Part shown: one piece after another, positions 10,159 to 23,354 of the stretch
Numbering within the stretch: the stretch's first letter is position 1
Layout: every line of letters begins with the position of its first letter
DNA from: Melanocharis versteri
Taxonomy: Eukaryota > Chordata > Aves > Passeriformes > Melanocharitidae
Reading direction: 5' to 3'
NCBI GenBank assembly: GCA_013397845.1
Contig: VZTG01001889.1
Coordinates: forward strand, 1-64,000
Length of the DNA: 64,000 bases
Position numbers and translations under genes: made by a program
Notes under the pieces: model-generated
What the model was told of the DNA's origin: nothing
Seen by the model: the letters and a program-made list of their open reading frames with translations, nothing else
Database searches by the model: none

Positions 10159-13100
10159 GCAGCTGATAGGTGAAAATGTGAGTTACAAATTGGTACTGAA
10201 TTCCAAATGGTACTGAGTTACAAATTATTACTTGCAATAAAACAGCCTCTCCAAACATGTCTTTTAACAAAGTACATCACCACAAGTTACTATAGGAAGA
10301 AGTGGGGAGTGCCTGCTTGGCAGAGTTGTTAGAAATTAAACCAAGCCCAGTCTCCACGGGTGTAGCTGGGTTTGCTGGCTGTTGTGGTGCTGGGGTATAT
10401 TTGAGTTGTTTATTTATATGTAAATATAAGAAAGCAGAAATATAAATCCTCCTGCGTATTTGGCTATTCTAAAATATACCCACACAAACACATATTTTGA
10501 GGCAGATAATGCAGATGATACCACCATATCAAGCATGAGTATCCCTGCTGGCAGCCTGCTGTTTTTGCATGAGAGTGAAGATTCTCCCTTAAATGAGAAG
10601 TGCCTCATAAATTAGTCCCCACATGATGGTGTGTTTCCATCAGCCCCATATTCTGGGCAATCTGGGGTCTGGCTCCAACCTCTCACTATCCCACCCATTA
10701 TAAAACAGGACTGATTGTGCATGAAAGGAGGTGCCTGAATGTGAAACCAGCTGAGAAATATCCCAGTCACTTCTCTTTTCCCAACAGTAGATATTGCTTC
10801 AGTTCTCATTTCCTAATACTGCCTCTTTCACCATCTCAAAGCCCTCTTCCCAGTTACTTGTCAAGGATTCCTGAGCCTTGGACAAAGACATACTTGAGCT
10901 ATTTTAAATGAACTTTTGATGTTCCTATTGTGTTTTGTCTTCAAAAGGGTGTTTGTTATCCTTTCTACATAATTTTTATCTCTTTTATGACTACAAGCAG
11001 TACAAGCTAGAATAAGACATTTACACCATGCTATCTGCAGGGCTCTGGCCACAGTTCTCAAAGAGCTTTTCCACCCTAAATGACGATCCTATGGAAGTGG
11101 TGGGTCTGTGTACATGGCTCCTGAGTACTCAGCCAGTCCCACAGCAGACTGATTACGAGCAACTGTCCCCAAAAGCCCCACTGATTTCTGCAGCTATTAT
11201 TTTCAGAGCTGCAAGGAAAAGGAAGTAAAGCTGCTGTAGTGCATTTTTGCATGCTCCAGTGTGGTTTACTTTGTGAAAGTTTTTTTATTTCCATTTGCAT
11301 TTGAGTGTTGTAACCAGCAGCTGCAGGTCTTCAGCTGAGCTCAGTGCTGGGGTTTTCCTTGGTGCAATTGACGCAGGGGCACTTCTCAATGGCTGCATCC
11401 TGCCATCAGCCAGGGCTTTGCAGTGATGTTACTTAGCACAGGATGGAGGGAAGGGAGCCAATAGATCCATTTATCTGGAAGCAGGGCTCCCAAGGGCAGC
11501 AGAGCCAGCCTGGGGCTGGCAGCATATTAGCTCCTCTCTGCAAAGGTACTCTGATATAATTTGAAATTTTTACTGCTTGTTACCCAAGGGTAGGAGTGGT
11601 TGAGAGATACCAGAAGTGCAGTCCTGACAGTGGAGATGCACTGGTTTACTGATATACTGGGGTTGGAGAGAAGACCCCAAACGAATTTACTGGGACACTG
11701 GGAGAAGAATTAAGGGCAGGTAAACCCAGACCCTGTAGTTTTAATAGTTCTTGATCTGGCGATTCCAATGCTGTTTTAGAAATACATGTAAGGAACTTTG
11801 TATCTTGTTTGAACTGCAAACGGCTTAAAGCCGCTGCAGTCATTATTGTGTTTAATTCTGTTTTACCCTCTGAAGATCAGTAAAACAGTGGTTTCCATGC
11901 AGTGGATGCTGTGGGCTATCATGGGTTGGCGTGAATCAAACTAATTTAGGAGCAGTACTGAGTGCTCTGAAAAGTAGAGGAAAGCAAGGAAAACATTCTG
12001 GTAGAGCTGCCTGCGCAGATGTGTCTCTGGCACAGTAAGTGTTTAATTTTCAAAATGAAACTTTTTGTTTTGGTTACGCTTTGTTTTGGTTTTTGTTCAT
12101 TCATAGTGAAAGCCAAATTCTACTGATTCTCGACTTTCCTTTTCTATTTTTTGTTTCTTCCATATTTCCGGTTTTCACTGTCTTTCACTACACATGTTCT
12201 TTTTTCTGTGCTTATTTTTCTTGTTCCTCTGTTCCAATGGAGCTTGAGGGCAGGCAATGTCTGCCATGTGTGAATGGAAATACCATGCAAAAAAGGAAAG
12301 AACTTCCAAGGTATCAGCTACCTCTTTCTAACTCATCTGTGCCAATTACTCTCCACTCCTATATTCTTCAGTAGGAAATGACGAATTGTCTGCTGTGGCT
12401 TATTCTAGCAATAGTGTACATTAACATTTTTTCACATTTTATAGAGGACAAGGGACCTCTTGTGCTTTAGTTCTTGCATCTAGATCCCTTGAGAAATTAA
12501 ATTCCTGAGCAGTTGAAAGTACTTGTGAGCCCAGCTGTGATACATCAGAGCCCAGGGCAGGATGGGCTTCTTAGAGGTCTTTTGACATGCTGGTATTCTC
12601 CTCTGTCCCTCTGGAGCCAGAAACAGGGCAGCAGATGGACCTCTGCATCTTCCAGCAGCAGTCTCAGCCTGTGAATGTAATTCTCCCCTTCCGGTTCAGT
12701 GAGAGCTTTTGGTCCAGTATTTCTTCGTTTGGGGGAGGAGGGTGTTTTTTGTTATTGATGTTTCATCTTTTCTTGGATAATAATGGGGTTTTTTGAAGTG
12801 TGATAAAGCAAATATTAAACCAGCACTTTAGTGTACAGAATGCCATAGCTGGTGTGGAAGGCTTTGGTAGAAATGCCATGTACAGTCTGTTGGGATTCAC
12901 CTCTGCTTTTGGAGCTGATATGGATGGGTTCACCTGGGAGCTTTATGCTGTTGAATTTGTGCAGCAGAGGAACATGCAACAAGTGAGGGAACAGCCACTG
13001 ATAGCAGTATTCCTGTGGCTGCCAGGAGTGGAAGAACAGGAGGCTTACCGTAAACCTTAACTGAGACATCACCAAAATTAAACAGGAAAATAGCTCCTCT

Positions 13101-13539
13101 GTAAGTATGGTCTGAAGCTGGCTGCTGATTAAGGGAAGATGATAAACAGGTGGTAAATCAGTGCATAAGCAGGAGGGGAAAAGCAGAGAGCTTCTTGTGG
13201 GCTGCACCACTTGCAATGATCTCGTTTCTGTATGAAGAACATGGCAGAATTAGTCTTGTAAGATCATTTGTAGGGGAAGGGACCTTCGGGAGGGCTGTAC
13301 ATCAGCACCCTGCTTGTAGTCAGCCACTATATCAGACCAAGCTTTCCTGAGCTGTTTCCAGTCCGGGAAACCTCTCATGAGCTGTCCCACTGTTTGGCTG
13401 ACCTTGCAGGAAGAAACATCCCCTGATACCCTGGCTAAACCTGTTATTTCAGATTTTGCCCCTTGTCCCCCTTGTCTCTTGTGCTCCTACCATGCACCCT
13501 GGGGAGAGCCTGGGTCCGCTCTCTCATTAAGTCCTCGGC

Positions 13540-13880
13540 AGGAGAGTGTTACAAGCCCCCAAAGCCTCTCCTTCTCCAGCAGAACAACTCTTCTTGTACC
13601 CTCCTCTCTCAGCCAGGGCTCAGTGCCCTGGTTGTGCTGGTGGCTTCAGGCTTTTGGGGCTTATTTCTCCATTTTGTCAGTGTCTTTCTTGACAGTGTCT
13701 ACTGGAAGGATGCAAAACTGGGCACAGTGTTCTAGGTGTGGTCTGCTGAGTTCTAGGTAGAGAAGAGAATCCTTCCATCTTCTGGGTATGCTTCTCTTGG
13801 TGTATATCCATGTGGACGCCTAAAGAGAAAAGGCTGTGTGAACTGGAGACCCAAGCAGGAGCTAACTGAGTGGCCCCAGA
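13540..13880 (-). mobile_element. Old internal CR1 fragment (probable)
   Basis: The phrases AACTGGGCACAGTGTTCTAGG and TGTGGTCTGCTGAGT resemble the reverse complement of the internal CR1 3' region. The copy is diverged and its limits are approximate. Confidence 0.45.
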
Positions 13881-15483
13881 CCACACTGGCTGCTGGCACT
13901 TCTGAGTATGGAATTAGTGGGATAGTCAATGAGTGCCTGGAGGGATAATAACAAAAATAAATGCTTCTGCAGAGATCAGCCTGCCAGATCCATGAGCTCA
14001 TGAGTAACAGCTGAGTCATTTCCCATTGGTGAGATGTGGAGTGGAAGGAATGGATAAATGGGGAAAAGGAAGCCTGTTCTTCATTCTTCAGACATGGCCT
14101 TACCTGATGCCCGGAGGTACTTTTGGCAGTGCTCCTGCAGCAGCAGCATGAGACTGCACACTATAGAAACTCTTGGCTATAAAGTCACTTAGGCTAAATC
14201 TATACTGACTACACAAACATTTTTGCTGCCGCCTCCCCAAGCAAGACAGTGAGTTTTCAATTATAGAATCACAAACAGACACACAGGACACACCCTGATA
14301 TATGCATTAAATACCAGGAAAGGCTGAAGTTCTGTTTGTCACTTAGCAGATGGTGACGGTTGCCCCGGCATGTGAAATATTTCATGCCTGACACCTCAGT
14401 TCAGGAAATGGTGGTTTGCTCAGCAGAGGTGCAGGAGGCTGCAAGTTGTTAATCAAGTGTAGCATGAGCCTTTCTCACAGTTTTTCTCAATTTTCTGAGT
14501 TTATTTTCTAGAGGAGAAAGCTGTGCTGGGCTCTTCATGGAGCACAGTGGGGTACCCCAGCAGGTACTTGTGAGCTTGGGGTGCCTGCAGCAGGGGACAT
14601 GTACTGATTGCCAAGTTCTTGAGATTTTTATTGAGCTTTGATATTGTAGCAAGTTGGTTTCCTGCAGAGCTGGGCTCACATCCTGCAGATCTTGGTGGCT
14701 GAGGTTCCTATGCCCCAAACACAAGGTGCCTGAAGTTTGCTGAACCACAGCAAGTTCATTGTGATACTGCCACAGAGGTGGCTTAGCTGCCCCTGCATTG
14801 TTGTTCTGCGAAGGGGTTGAAGATGAGCCCTTGCAGGCCCTTTTCAAACAGTAGGAACAGGTCTTTGCCAAGTGGGTGCTGTGTCCATCCTGTATAGGAG
14901 GGCCACTAGTGGATTTCCCGCACATCCTCTCCACTTTGAGGAGAGCGCTGTGGTAAGGGCAACACCTGGGTCCTCACACTCACATCTCACCAGGTCCTGC
15001 TCTGAAAGCAAAAAGAAACAAACTGGAGGACCAGAATCTTCCTCCTTGTCTTTACAAGGGCCATGCGAATAGGTCATGGAGATGATGGGGTGGCTCCTTC
15101 CAGCCAATGCTGTGGGAGTTTGGGAGTGCAGCCCCTGCCACCTGTCACCCTGGTGGCTCCCAACGCTTCTGCAGATACCTCCTAATTTCTAAAACGGGGA
15201 AAAACCTCCACTCCAACATGAGCCCTCAGCCTTCACACATGGCTTAGGCAGCGAGTTGTTCCTCTTCACAAGAAGGACCTTCCCCAGGGCAATTAGCTGT
15301 TTCCCCTGAAATACAGAAATTTTCTCTCTGCTTGGATCTGTAAGGTTCCATGCAATGTGTTTGTGGCATAGCATCAGTGCTCCAGCCTTGGCACTGGGAA
15401 TGGTCAAATGTCAGCCATGTGCAGCTCCCCTGAACCCAGCAGGGTCCTGCCTCCATCTCACTGTGGGGGTCTGTAGCTACAAA

Positions 15484-15852
15484 ATCCCAGAATCATTTAG
15501 GCTGGAAAACCCTCTGAGATGACTGAGTCCAACCATTCCCCCAGCACTGCCAAGCCCACCACTAAACCGTGTTCCCAAGTGCCACATATACATGTCTTTT
15601 AAATGCCTTCAGGGATGGTGGCTCCACGACTGCCCTGGGCAGCCCATTTCAGCACTGGGCAATGTCTTCCATGAAGAAATTATTCCTAACATCCAATCTA
15701 AACCTCTCCTGGCACAACTTGAGGCCATTTCTTCTTGTCTTATCACTTATTACCTGAGAAAAGAGGCTGATCCCCACCTGGCTCCACTCTCCTGTCAGGG
15801 AGTTGTAGAGAGCAATGAGGTTCCCCCTGACCCTCCTTTTCTCCAGAACATT
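15484..15852 (-). mobile_element. CR1 LINE fragment
   Basis: Reverse-complement CR1. It opens with AGAATCATTTAGGCTGGAAA and GAGTCCAACCATTCCCCCAG, continues through CTTGAGGCCATTTCTTCTTG, and ends near CCTCCTTTTCTCCAGAACA. Confidence 0.9.
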
Positions 15853-18800
15853 TTAATCCCTGGAAAAGCTGCCAGAGCAAAGTCATTCCTGATCCTGGAG
15901 ACACTGCCTTGGCAGGACACCCACTCAAGCTGGCTGTGCTCCTTGGCGGTGGAAGGAGATGTCGCCCTGCTGTGGAACCCAGAAAAATGTTATTTTCAAG
16001 ACTTCCTCATACCTGTGAGCAGGTCAAGGGCTGTTTCCACTCTTTAACCCCTGGATGCTCCTGTTACCTAAATTTGTGTGCATTGTAATCAAACACCTTG
16101 GTGAGCTGCTTCTCTCAAGATGCTGATTAGGTAGAATATTTGTTACCTGTTTAACACAAGTAAAATACTGGGGGGGAGGTGAGCTGAGCTCTTCATTAGG
16201 AATGGGACTGAGAGGCTCAGCCTGTGCTTCCAGCAAAGCTCATCATGTTTCTCTGTGGGAGGCTTCTTTGGGGGCTTCCAGAAACATGGGATGAAACAGG
16301 CTAGGCAGGAGAAATCCCAGTTATGCTCCTGCAAAGCTGATGGTAAAGGATTGCCCTGGGTAGGAATGACAGCTGCTGGATGTAACACAGAATTATTATT
16401 TCTGTGTGAAATGTAGATGTCTAACATGGTTCACTTCCTGATTTTAAATATTGCCACTAGTAATCTATGCCGTATCCCTGCAGAACTGTTGAAAATATGC
16501 TAAGAACTAGCCACAAGGCTGGAACAGGCCAGCGCAGTCCCTACTCTGCCCCCTGCTCCATCTGCTTTCTTCAGCCATAAAGCTGTTGAAAACAAAGCTG
16601 TACCTGTTTGGACTTGTCTTCCCAGTTAGTTTCTGCTGCCTGACGACTTTTGGTGAAATCTTCATAGTATTAACCTGATGAAAGAACAAACTCACTGAAA
16701 CATATCCTTGCAATGGAGATACTGGAACTGGGCATATTTAGTGGATATGCTGTGGTTCACCTGGCTATTGTTATTTAATAGCCTTGCTCACAAATAGCTA
16801 ATATGTGTAATTCTTGTGCTGGATTCAATTTGATTTAGGGTCAGCATTCTTATGCTGTTTTCTGTCCTTCATTCTCTGTGTTATCAATGCCAAACCACCC
16901 ATGCTCTGAAAGGAGCAAAGCATCCAGCTACTTTCTGGTTGCCCAGAGTTCCTCAGACCCTTCTCCTTCCTCCTCCCTTTGAGAACCTGCCTTTTACCAC
17001 TCCCTTGTTTTTGTGTTTTCAACCATTGATCCATACAAATAGAGCAAACAAAGTCCTTCCCTCTGCCTGTGGCTGGCAGGCAGCTGTTTCTGCTCAGGGT
17101 GTTGCGTAATGCTATTGAGGTTGAATTCCCCTGGAAGGTTCCCAGAAGATGCTGGACACATCTTGGCTTGCCCCAGCTTTGATGCTGTGACCACGTGCCC
17201 ACAGCGTGTCATGTGGTGGGGAGACAAGCACAATAGGCTGGAGTCCTTGGTTGAAGTGTGACACTATTACCCCAAAATAGGTGGTGAGCTCATCTGTGAC
17301 AGCTGAGCACCCACCCTCTCATCACAGCTCAGGATGCTCATGTGGTAATGTGTGTTGCTGCTGTTTTGGCCCAGGAGCTGGGTGCCCTGGAAACCTGGAT
17401 GGCCACCAACTCAACCTTTCCTCCCTACTGTTTCTTGGCAGCTGGGAGACACTGATGAGCTGTGAAAGGCCAGTCTATGCTGTGTAGGCTGTGCCAAAAT
17501 CTCACCCCTTTTCCCACCTGACGTCTTGGGTTGGCTGGGTGCTGACTGCCAGGCTCCTCAAAGGTTTCATGGTGAGGTTTCTGTATGAATCATGAGTAAA
17601 ATGAAGGGAGTAGATCATTCCAAAGTTAAAAAGGCTGAGGAGAGCTGCATTGTTTGTGTCAGCTGTCAAAAATAGGGAGAGATTTGCTGTCCTGTTTTCT
17701 CTGCAGATCACATTCCTTATTTCTGGATATCTCCTGCTAACTGTTTCCCAGTGCCTATTTCATCCATGTGTTTGTCTTGACTTAGTTTTCCAGCCTCATA
17801 CACCAGAATGGATGGTAACTGCCTTGATGTTCATGCAGAGACAGACCCTGGTAACTTCTGGCACAGAGGTTTTGGTTGGATGGGTCATCCAATCTACTCT
17901 TTGCCCAGTCCCTGGCCCTCTTCATCTCTGAGCCCTGTGGCTACAGATCCTCCTGGCTACCCCATCTTCCTGTCATGCTGCCTGTGATCTGGCACTGCCC
18001 TTCCACCATGGTCAGCAAAGCAGTCAGGGGGTTGAGAATGTTCATGCCTGGCAACCCTGAGTCCTTCATACTATGTGTGACATCTCTGCTCATATCCAGT
18101 TGGTAACCAAATCCAGCAGGATGAGCAGATTTTCTAGGTTTTAAGCAATTTATGGCTTCTGCTGGCATGGGTTGATGTGCCTTTGAGAGTTCAGCTGATG
18201 GCAGTGCATGCCATGCTCTTGTTGGAACTCTGGAAGGGGCCATAGGAAGTTTTCCCATCCCTACCCAGCTCCTCCCTTTTCTGGGGAAGCTGTGCTAGGA
18301 CAGAGTGCATGGCTGGGAATCACGCTGGCTGAATTCACATCCTGACCTTATCAGGACAAATGAGACCGTAGGTTAGTGGGGAATGACATAATGCAAGTAA
18401 CTGGAGCTACCCGCACCATGCTGCTGCACCAATGAGCTTCTATTACTGCTTTTATTACTGTCTTGGGGTTTTTTGCACGTAGAAGGGCTGGAGAGGGGCA
18501 GGGATGAGTTAACAGTGAGAGAAATATTGAAGGGGATAGAAAAAGGTGGGAGAAAAAGCAGCTTTGAAGTGCAGCACTGTGGTGGGAGAGGGTACGGGCA
18601 GTGGACTGAAGCAATTCGTAAAAGGGAAAACACAACTTAGATACAATTGGTCCATGAAAATGTGACTTTCTTCCCTATCTCCCTTTCTAAGGAAGATGTT
18701 TCCCCATCTGTTTTCTACAGATAACACTCTTTCCTTGGCCCTCCCAAGCCTCCGAGAAAGGCTTTTGCCCTGAGAAAGTTTCTGTCTTCCTTGTGTTGTG

Positions 18801-20825
18801 GTTTTACAAATATGAGGGAAAAATGGGCCCTTGTGGAACTGGAGAGGAGGAATGATCCTCGACAGCAGAGAAGTGTTTGTAGGCCAAGACATTTGGTTGC
18901 TTTCTAAGCAATAGTTTGCCTTTGCACCACAAATAAATATCCCACTGTTTTTTGCAGTTATTAATTCGTACCTGTGGCCTGAAGCACTGCTATCCATTCT
19001 GGGTGTGATACTGTAAATTGTGACTGCCTGGAAATGTGTGTGATTATCAGGATTCAACCACCACAACAGGTAAAGGTGAAAGGATAACTGCAGGCTCTGC
19101 TGCCTGGCAGGCAAAGCTTACAAGAGATGCCATTGCTCTGGGCAGCCAAGTGCCAGAGGCTTCTCTAGGCACTGTTAAGCCGCTCACTAAGAATCCATTT
19201 GGACAAAGACGGGGGGAAAAGCAACAACTCCTTGTTTACAGGTCCTAGGTTTTCTCTGGGAAAAGCTTCAGTCACCAGATGTGTGAGATCCTGCCTCTGC
19301 AGCACTGAAAACTTCTGCTGGTATGAATCAGCAGCTTCTTCCACCTTGATGCAGGATGCTGCAGGGCAAAATCTGTGCTTGAGGTGCTGCAGGGCTTTCC
19401 CGCATACAGGATGTGGGACTGTTTCTGAGACTGATGTGTTATTTTCCGGAAGTTTTATCCTGTTGATGCTCTAAGGTTCTAAAGCTAAATAAAGGGATTT
19501 TTTTTAGTTTGTTTTTGAATGATTTCAAGGCTTACAAGTGAGCTGCAGCCAGTGATGGTGTAAGAGTGGTGAAGGTGATGGAAAGTCTCTGCTGGAGTAG
19601 CCTTCCAAGCCTGCAGCAGTAGCTCCATTCGTTTCCTAAAAGACAAGTGATTACACAACGACTTGGTTTTGTTTTCCACCACAGAGAATTTATCTCTATT
19701 TTTACAACAGCTGCACTGCCTTTAGATCTTTCTCTCTGTCATACAAGGTTCATAGCAAAAGAGCTGCTTGCCCTTTGAGCCCTGCCCATAGGAACTTTCC
19801 TTTATTGCTCTGGCTGGGTTTGAAAGGGCTGAGCTGCCCTCCTCAGGGACCTGCTCTCCTGCAATGTGAATATTTCCCAGTTGAATTTAGCTGTGTGCAT
19901 ATGACAGGTGAAAACAGCTCTTATTCCAACAGAAGTTTACTGGGTTTATGAAGAGCTTGATTAGGACAGGCAAGTCCAGAAAAATCCAGGGTCAAGGTTT
20001 AAAACTGCTTCTATCACATAGTCTATGCAGGGAGTGTATCCTAAAGGAGTCAGTGATGCTCCTCTGTGTACAAGTCTCATTAGTCTGTTGCTTCTATGAG
20101 TCCCACCTGCCCTGGAGGCGATGGAGGAGCCGGTTGGGCATCAGCTCAGCGTAGCAGCCCCCAGGTCATCCCACTCTTGAGCTGGAGAGCACCACTCTGT
20201 TTTTCTTCCTCTCCCAAAGAGTTGCAAACAACAAAACTGACAATATATACTTGGGGTGGAATTTATCCATCCAGATGTTTCAATGGCTGAATAACTACCA
20301 AAGTCTGACACGGGACGTCACCACTTTTCACTGGTAAAATACCCAGCATGCAGTCAGACACACAGGTATCTTGGCAGGTAACAAGGGGAAGCATTTCCAA
20401 CATCTTGATAAAATAGTCTTGGAGCATGTCTCTGGTCCCTGGGTGTGAGACACTTGCTGCTGCTTTCTTCTATTCCCAAATCTTGGTCTAACTTTTTAGC
20501 TGTGAACATTTCAGTGCTGGGGTTTTTTTTGTATGTGAGCATATTTGTGAAAAGCATGCCCCTTTTAATGCATGAATGGGCGAATTAATCTCTACCTTAT
20601 TTTTAGCAGTGTTTGCATCATAAAAAGTTTCCCTTCTCTCTCCTGCCCCCTCTCCCCATGTGTGATAAACTTGCAAAAGGGCTCTTAATACTGATTTCCT
20701 CCTTGTGTTGGTGATGTTGAGCTGGTGTCCTGTCCCAGGGCTGGAGGTAGCTCTAGGCCCTGCAGCCCCCTGTTCTTTCCCCAGTAGAAGCTGCTCCTGC
20801 AGCTGAGCAGGACACAAATCTGGTC

Positions 20826-21130
20826 ATGGAATCATAGAACCATCAAATGGTTTGGGCTGGAAGGGACCTTAAAGCTCCTTTTGCTCCAACCTGCTATGGG
20901 CATGGACACCTTCCACTAGACGAGGTTGCTCCAAGCCCCTCTCAACCTGGCCTTGAACACTACCAGAGATGGGGCAGCCACAACTTCTCTGGGCAGCCCG
21001 TGCCAGGGTCTCATGACCCGCTAGAGTCAAGAATTTCTTCCTAATATCTATTCAATCCAACCCTGCCCTATGTCAGTTTGTAGCCATACCCCCTTGTCCT
21101 GTCCCTGTCTGCCTGAGTTAAAAGTTGCTC
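20826..21130 (-). mobile_element. CR1 LINE fragment
   Basis: Begins GGAATCATAGAACCATCAAA, then GGGCTGGAAGGGACCTTAAA and GACACCTTCCACTAGACGAG. This is the reverse complement of a CR1 3' end; similarity fades after about 21,130. Confidence 0.9.
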
Positions 21131-22384
21131 TCTGTCCCTATTATAAGCTCACTTTAAGTACTGGAAGGCTGAGAATTTGGTGGGTGATTTCTTTGCTTGT
21201 GCACAAAATGTTCCTTCTCTAGATCCTGCAGGATTTTAGGTGTGTGTGATTCAAGGTACTCAGGGATTCCCAGCTGGAGAGGATTCCCAAGATATGGACC
21301 TTCAGGCCAGATACCCTGTCAGGGAGTGTGACAGCTTTGGGGGGACAGCACTGTCCCCACACTCCCAGCTGCCATCCCTGCAGGGCCACTATGAAGTCAT
21401 CAGAAGCTGCTCTCTGCCCGTGTCACCTGGAAGGTACTTCCTGGGTTTGCCTGCTCAGGCTGTGCCAGGGAGGGCTAGTTAATGACTAACAGGAAAGAAG
21501 GACCCTGCCCAGCCTCTCCCTCCCTAGGCTGCCCCTCCACCTCGCTGTGCTGGATTTCAGACCCATGACCTGGCACTCAATTTCCTCTCTTCCCTCCGTA
21601 AGTCCCGCATCTGTCCCTGCCCCGCAGGTCAGGCTGCAGCAGAGCCCGTGCCAAAGGCAGTAGGAAATGTCCTCTTTGTTCCAGCCCTTTGGGCTGAGTC
21701 TTCCTCTCCTGCAGCCCAATATTCTCCTCAACTCTGGCCCAGAAAATGAAGTTATGCCCCAAAGGCCAGCACAGGGGTTTTCCAGGCAACGTTAGTGGCT
21801 GTGGCTCTCACACACTGCCTCAGCCTCACTTGTGTCCCACCACACATGATGCAATAACATTAGACCTTTACAGCATGAAGCATAGAAAATGAATCAAATG
21901 CTCAGGGGAAAATCAGCTTGCTTTCCCCTTGCCTTCTGAATCCTGCCTGTGCTTTCTTTTTAGGCAAACCTGAGGTATTTAACTAGGGCTTCACTGGTGA
22001 TCTAATCCCTGAAGCCAATGGTATTGCTGATAGGAACATCTGTAGCAGGGATTTGCTGTATAGGATTTTTTAGTGTAGCTTGTAACCTTGCTCTGAGTCA
22101 GGTCTGACTTGCAGACGATGACAAATACAAACCAACTACCCCACAATGCACAGCACCAGGGGTCCCCTTCACTGACATGTAGGATTCCACCTATCAGCTG
22201 CACTTGGAAGAGACTGGGGGATAGGAACTGAGAGCAAACTAAATTCCTTGTGCTTTCATGAGTCATGAAAAAAACCCTCCAACTGTCTCTTTCAACAGCA
22301 CATCTGTTTGGATATTTTCAAGGAAGCTGGAATGCATCCTCAGAGCTCTTCCATGAGAAAAAGTAAACATGTCATATATAAAAC

Positions 22385-23354
22385 ATTTAATTAAAACAAA
22401 TATACAACACTTTATATACAAAAATAAAATGTACAAGAAAACAGTCTGTTACAGCTTAGTGATTTGATTCCTATCTATTATACACACACACATTAGAACC
22501 TCTTCCATCCAGCACTCGCCTGCACATGCTGATCCAGAGGATCTGTGGGATGTTACAGCTTGTGTGCTGTGCTGGAGGGATCCCCCCAGAGTGCCTGACA
22601 GAATCTGCAAAAGGCATGGTAAAAATAAAGAGCTCTGCCCCAGTCAGTGCAAAATTGTTTCATGCAGCAGCTCTTGAACTCATATGAGGAAAGGCATAGG
22701 GCATGCCTTCGGCAGAGGGCATCCTGTGAGTGCACCTGGGGAACAGACCAGGTGGAAGCAAAGCCTAAACTGTATTTTCACATTTTAATGGTCTATTTAC
22801 AGAGTCTGAAAGGTCTGAAAGATGAACTATATGATGGAGTTAATCAAAGAAGAGACGGTCCACTAGTGCAATTTTTCTGCCTAAGTGTAATGACAGTCGT
22901 TAAGCTCAATGTCACCAGTGTTGCACAAGTAAGCAGCAACCAAAACTAACAGGTCAGAGACTTATCTGCAGTGTCTCCTCTAAGCACTCTGTGGGTAAAG
23001 TGCTCATCACACCACATGTGGGGAGGATGGTAACCTGCTCCCCAGGCCTGTGGTACCCTACCAGGTCAGACTCCATGGCAGAGTGACACCTTCCAGCAAA
23101 AGCTTCACCTCCAGAGTGATAAGGTGGGAGCTGCAGCCAAGCACCTTCGGTGCCAGAGTCCTGCTAGCAAGATGGAGTTCCTTTTTTACATTGATAATGG
23201 TGTTTTTCATGCTAACCTTTCCAGGCCTACAACTGAAACGGAATAGAAAAACTATTTTCTCCCTTCAGTCAGTAACAAAAAATTTCTTCCATTCTTTCCA
23301 CGCTTGTTGAAGTTTCTATCCAGAAGCAGTCTGTGGTTGGAGGAAGCCAAGGAT
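22385..23354 (-). other. IRF1: Probable IRF1 3' untranslated region
   Basis: About 970 bases lie downstream of the IRF1 stop and end at an AT-rich patch with an ATTAAA-type signal on the minus strand (TTTAAT at 22,385-22,390). No other gene signal was seen in it. The 3' end position is a guess from the signal alone. Confidence 0.4.

Larger units (their letters stand above)
9249..22380. other. Gene-poor region between the ERV and the IRF1 3' end
   Basis: I found no coding exon here that combines splice sites, frame and family similarity. The stretch holds several CR1 fragments (listed separately), short A-rich patches (about 9,533-9,590) and unique sequence. In mammals a long non-coding RNA (IRF1-AS1/CARINH) overlaps this side of IRF1. 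Such an RNA could exist here but cannot be called from sequence. Confidence 0.5.

Noticed and set aside
14449..14934. 161-codon minus-strand ORF in the gene-poor region
   Set aside because: No recognised family, no supporting splice sites or neighbours, and overlapping ORFs on the other strand. Chance is likely.
18509..19114. 201-codon minus-strand ORF
   Set aside because: Composition is not protein-like, and there is no domain or splice context.
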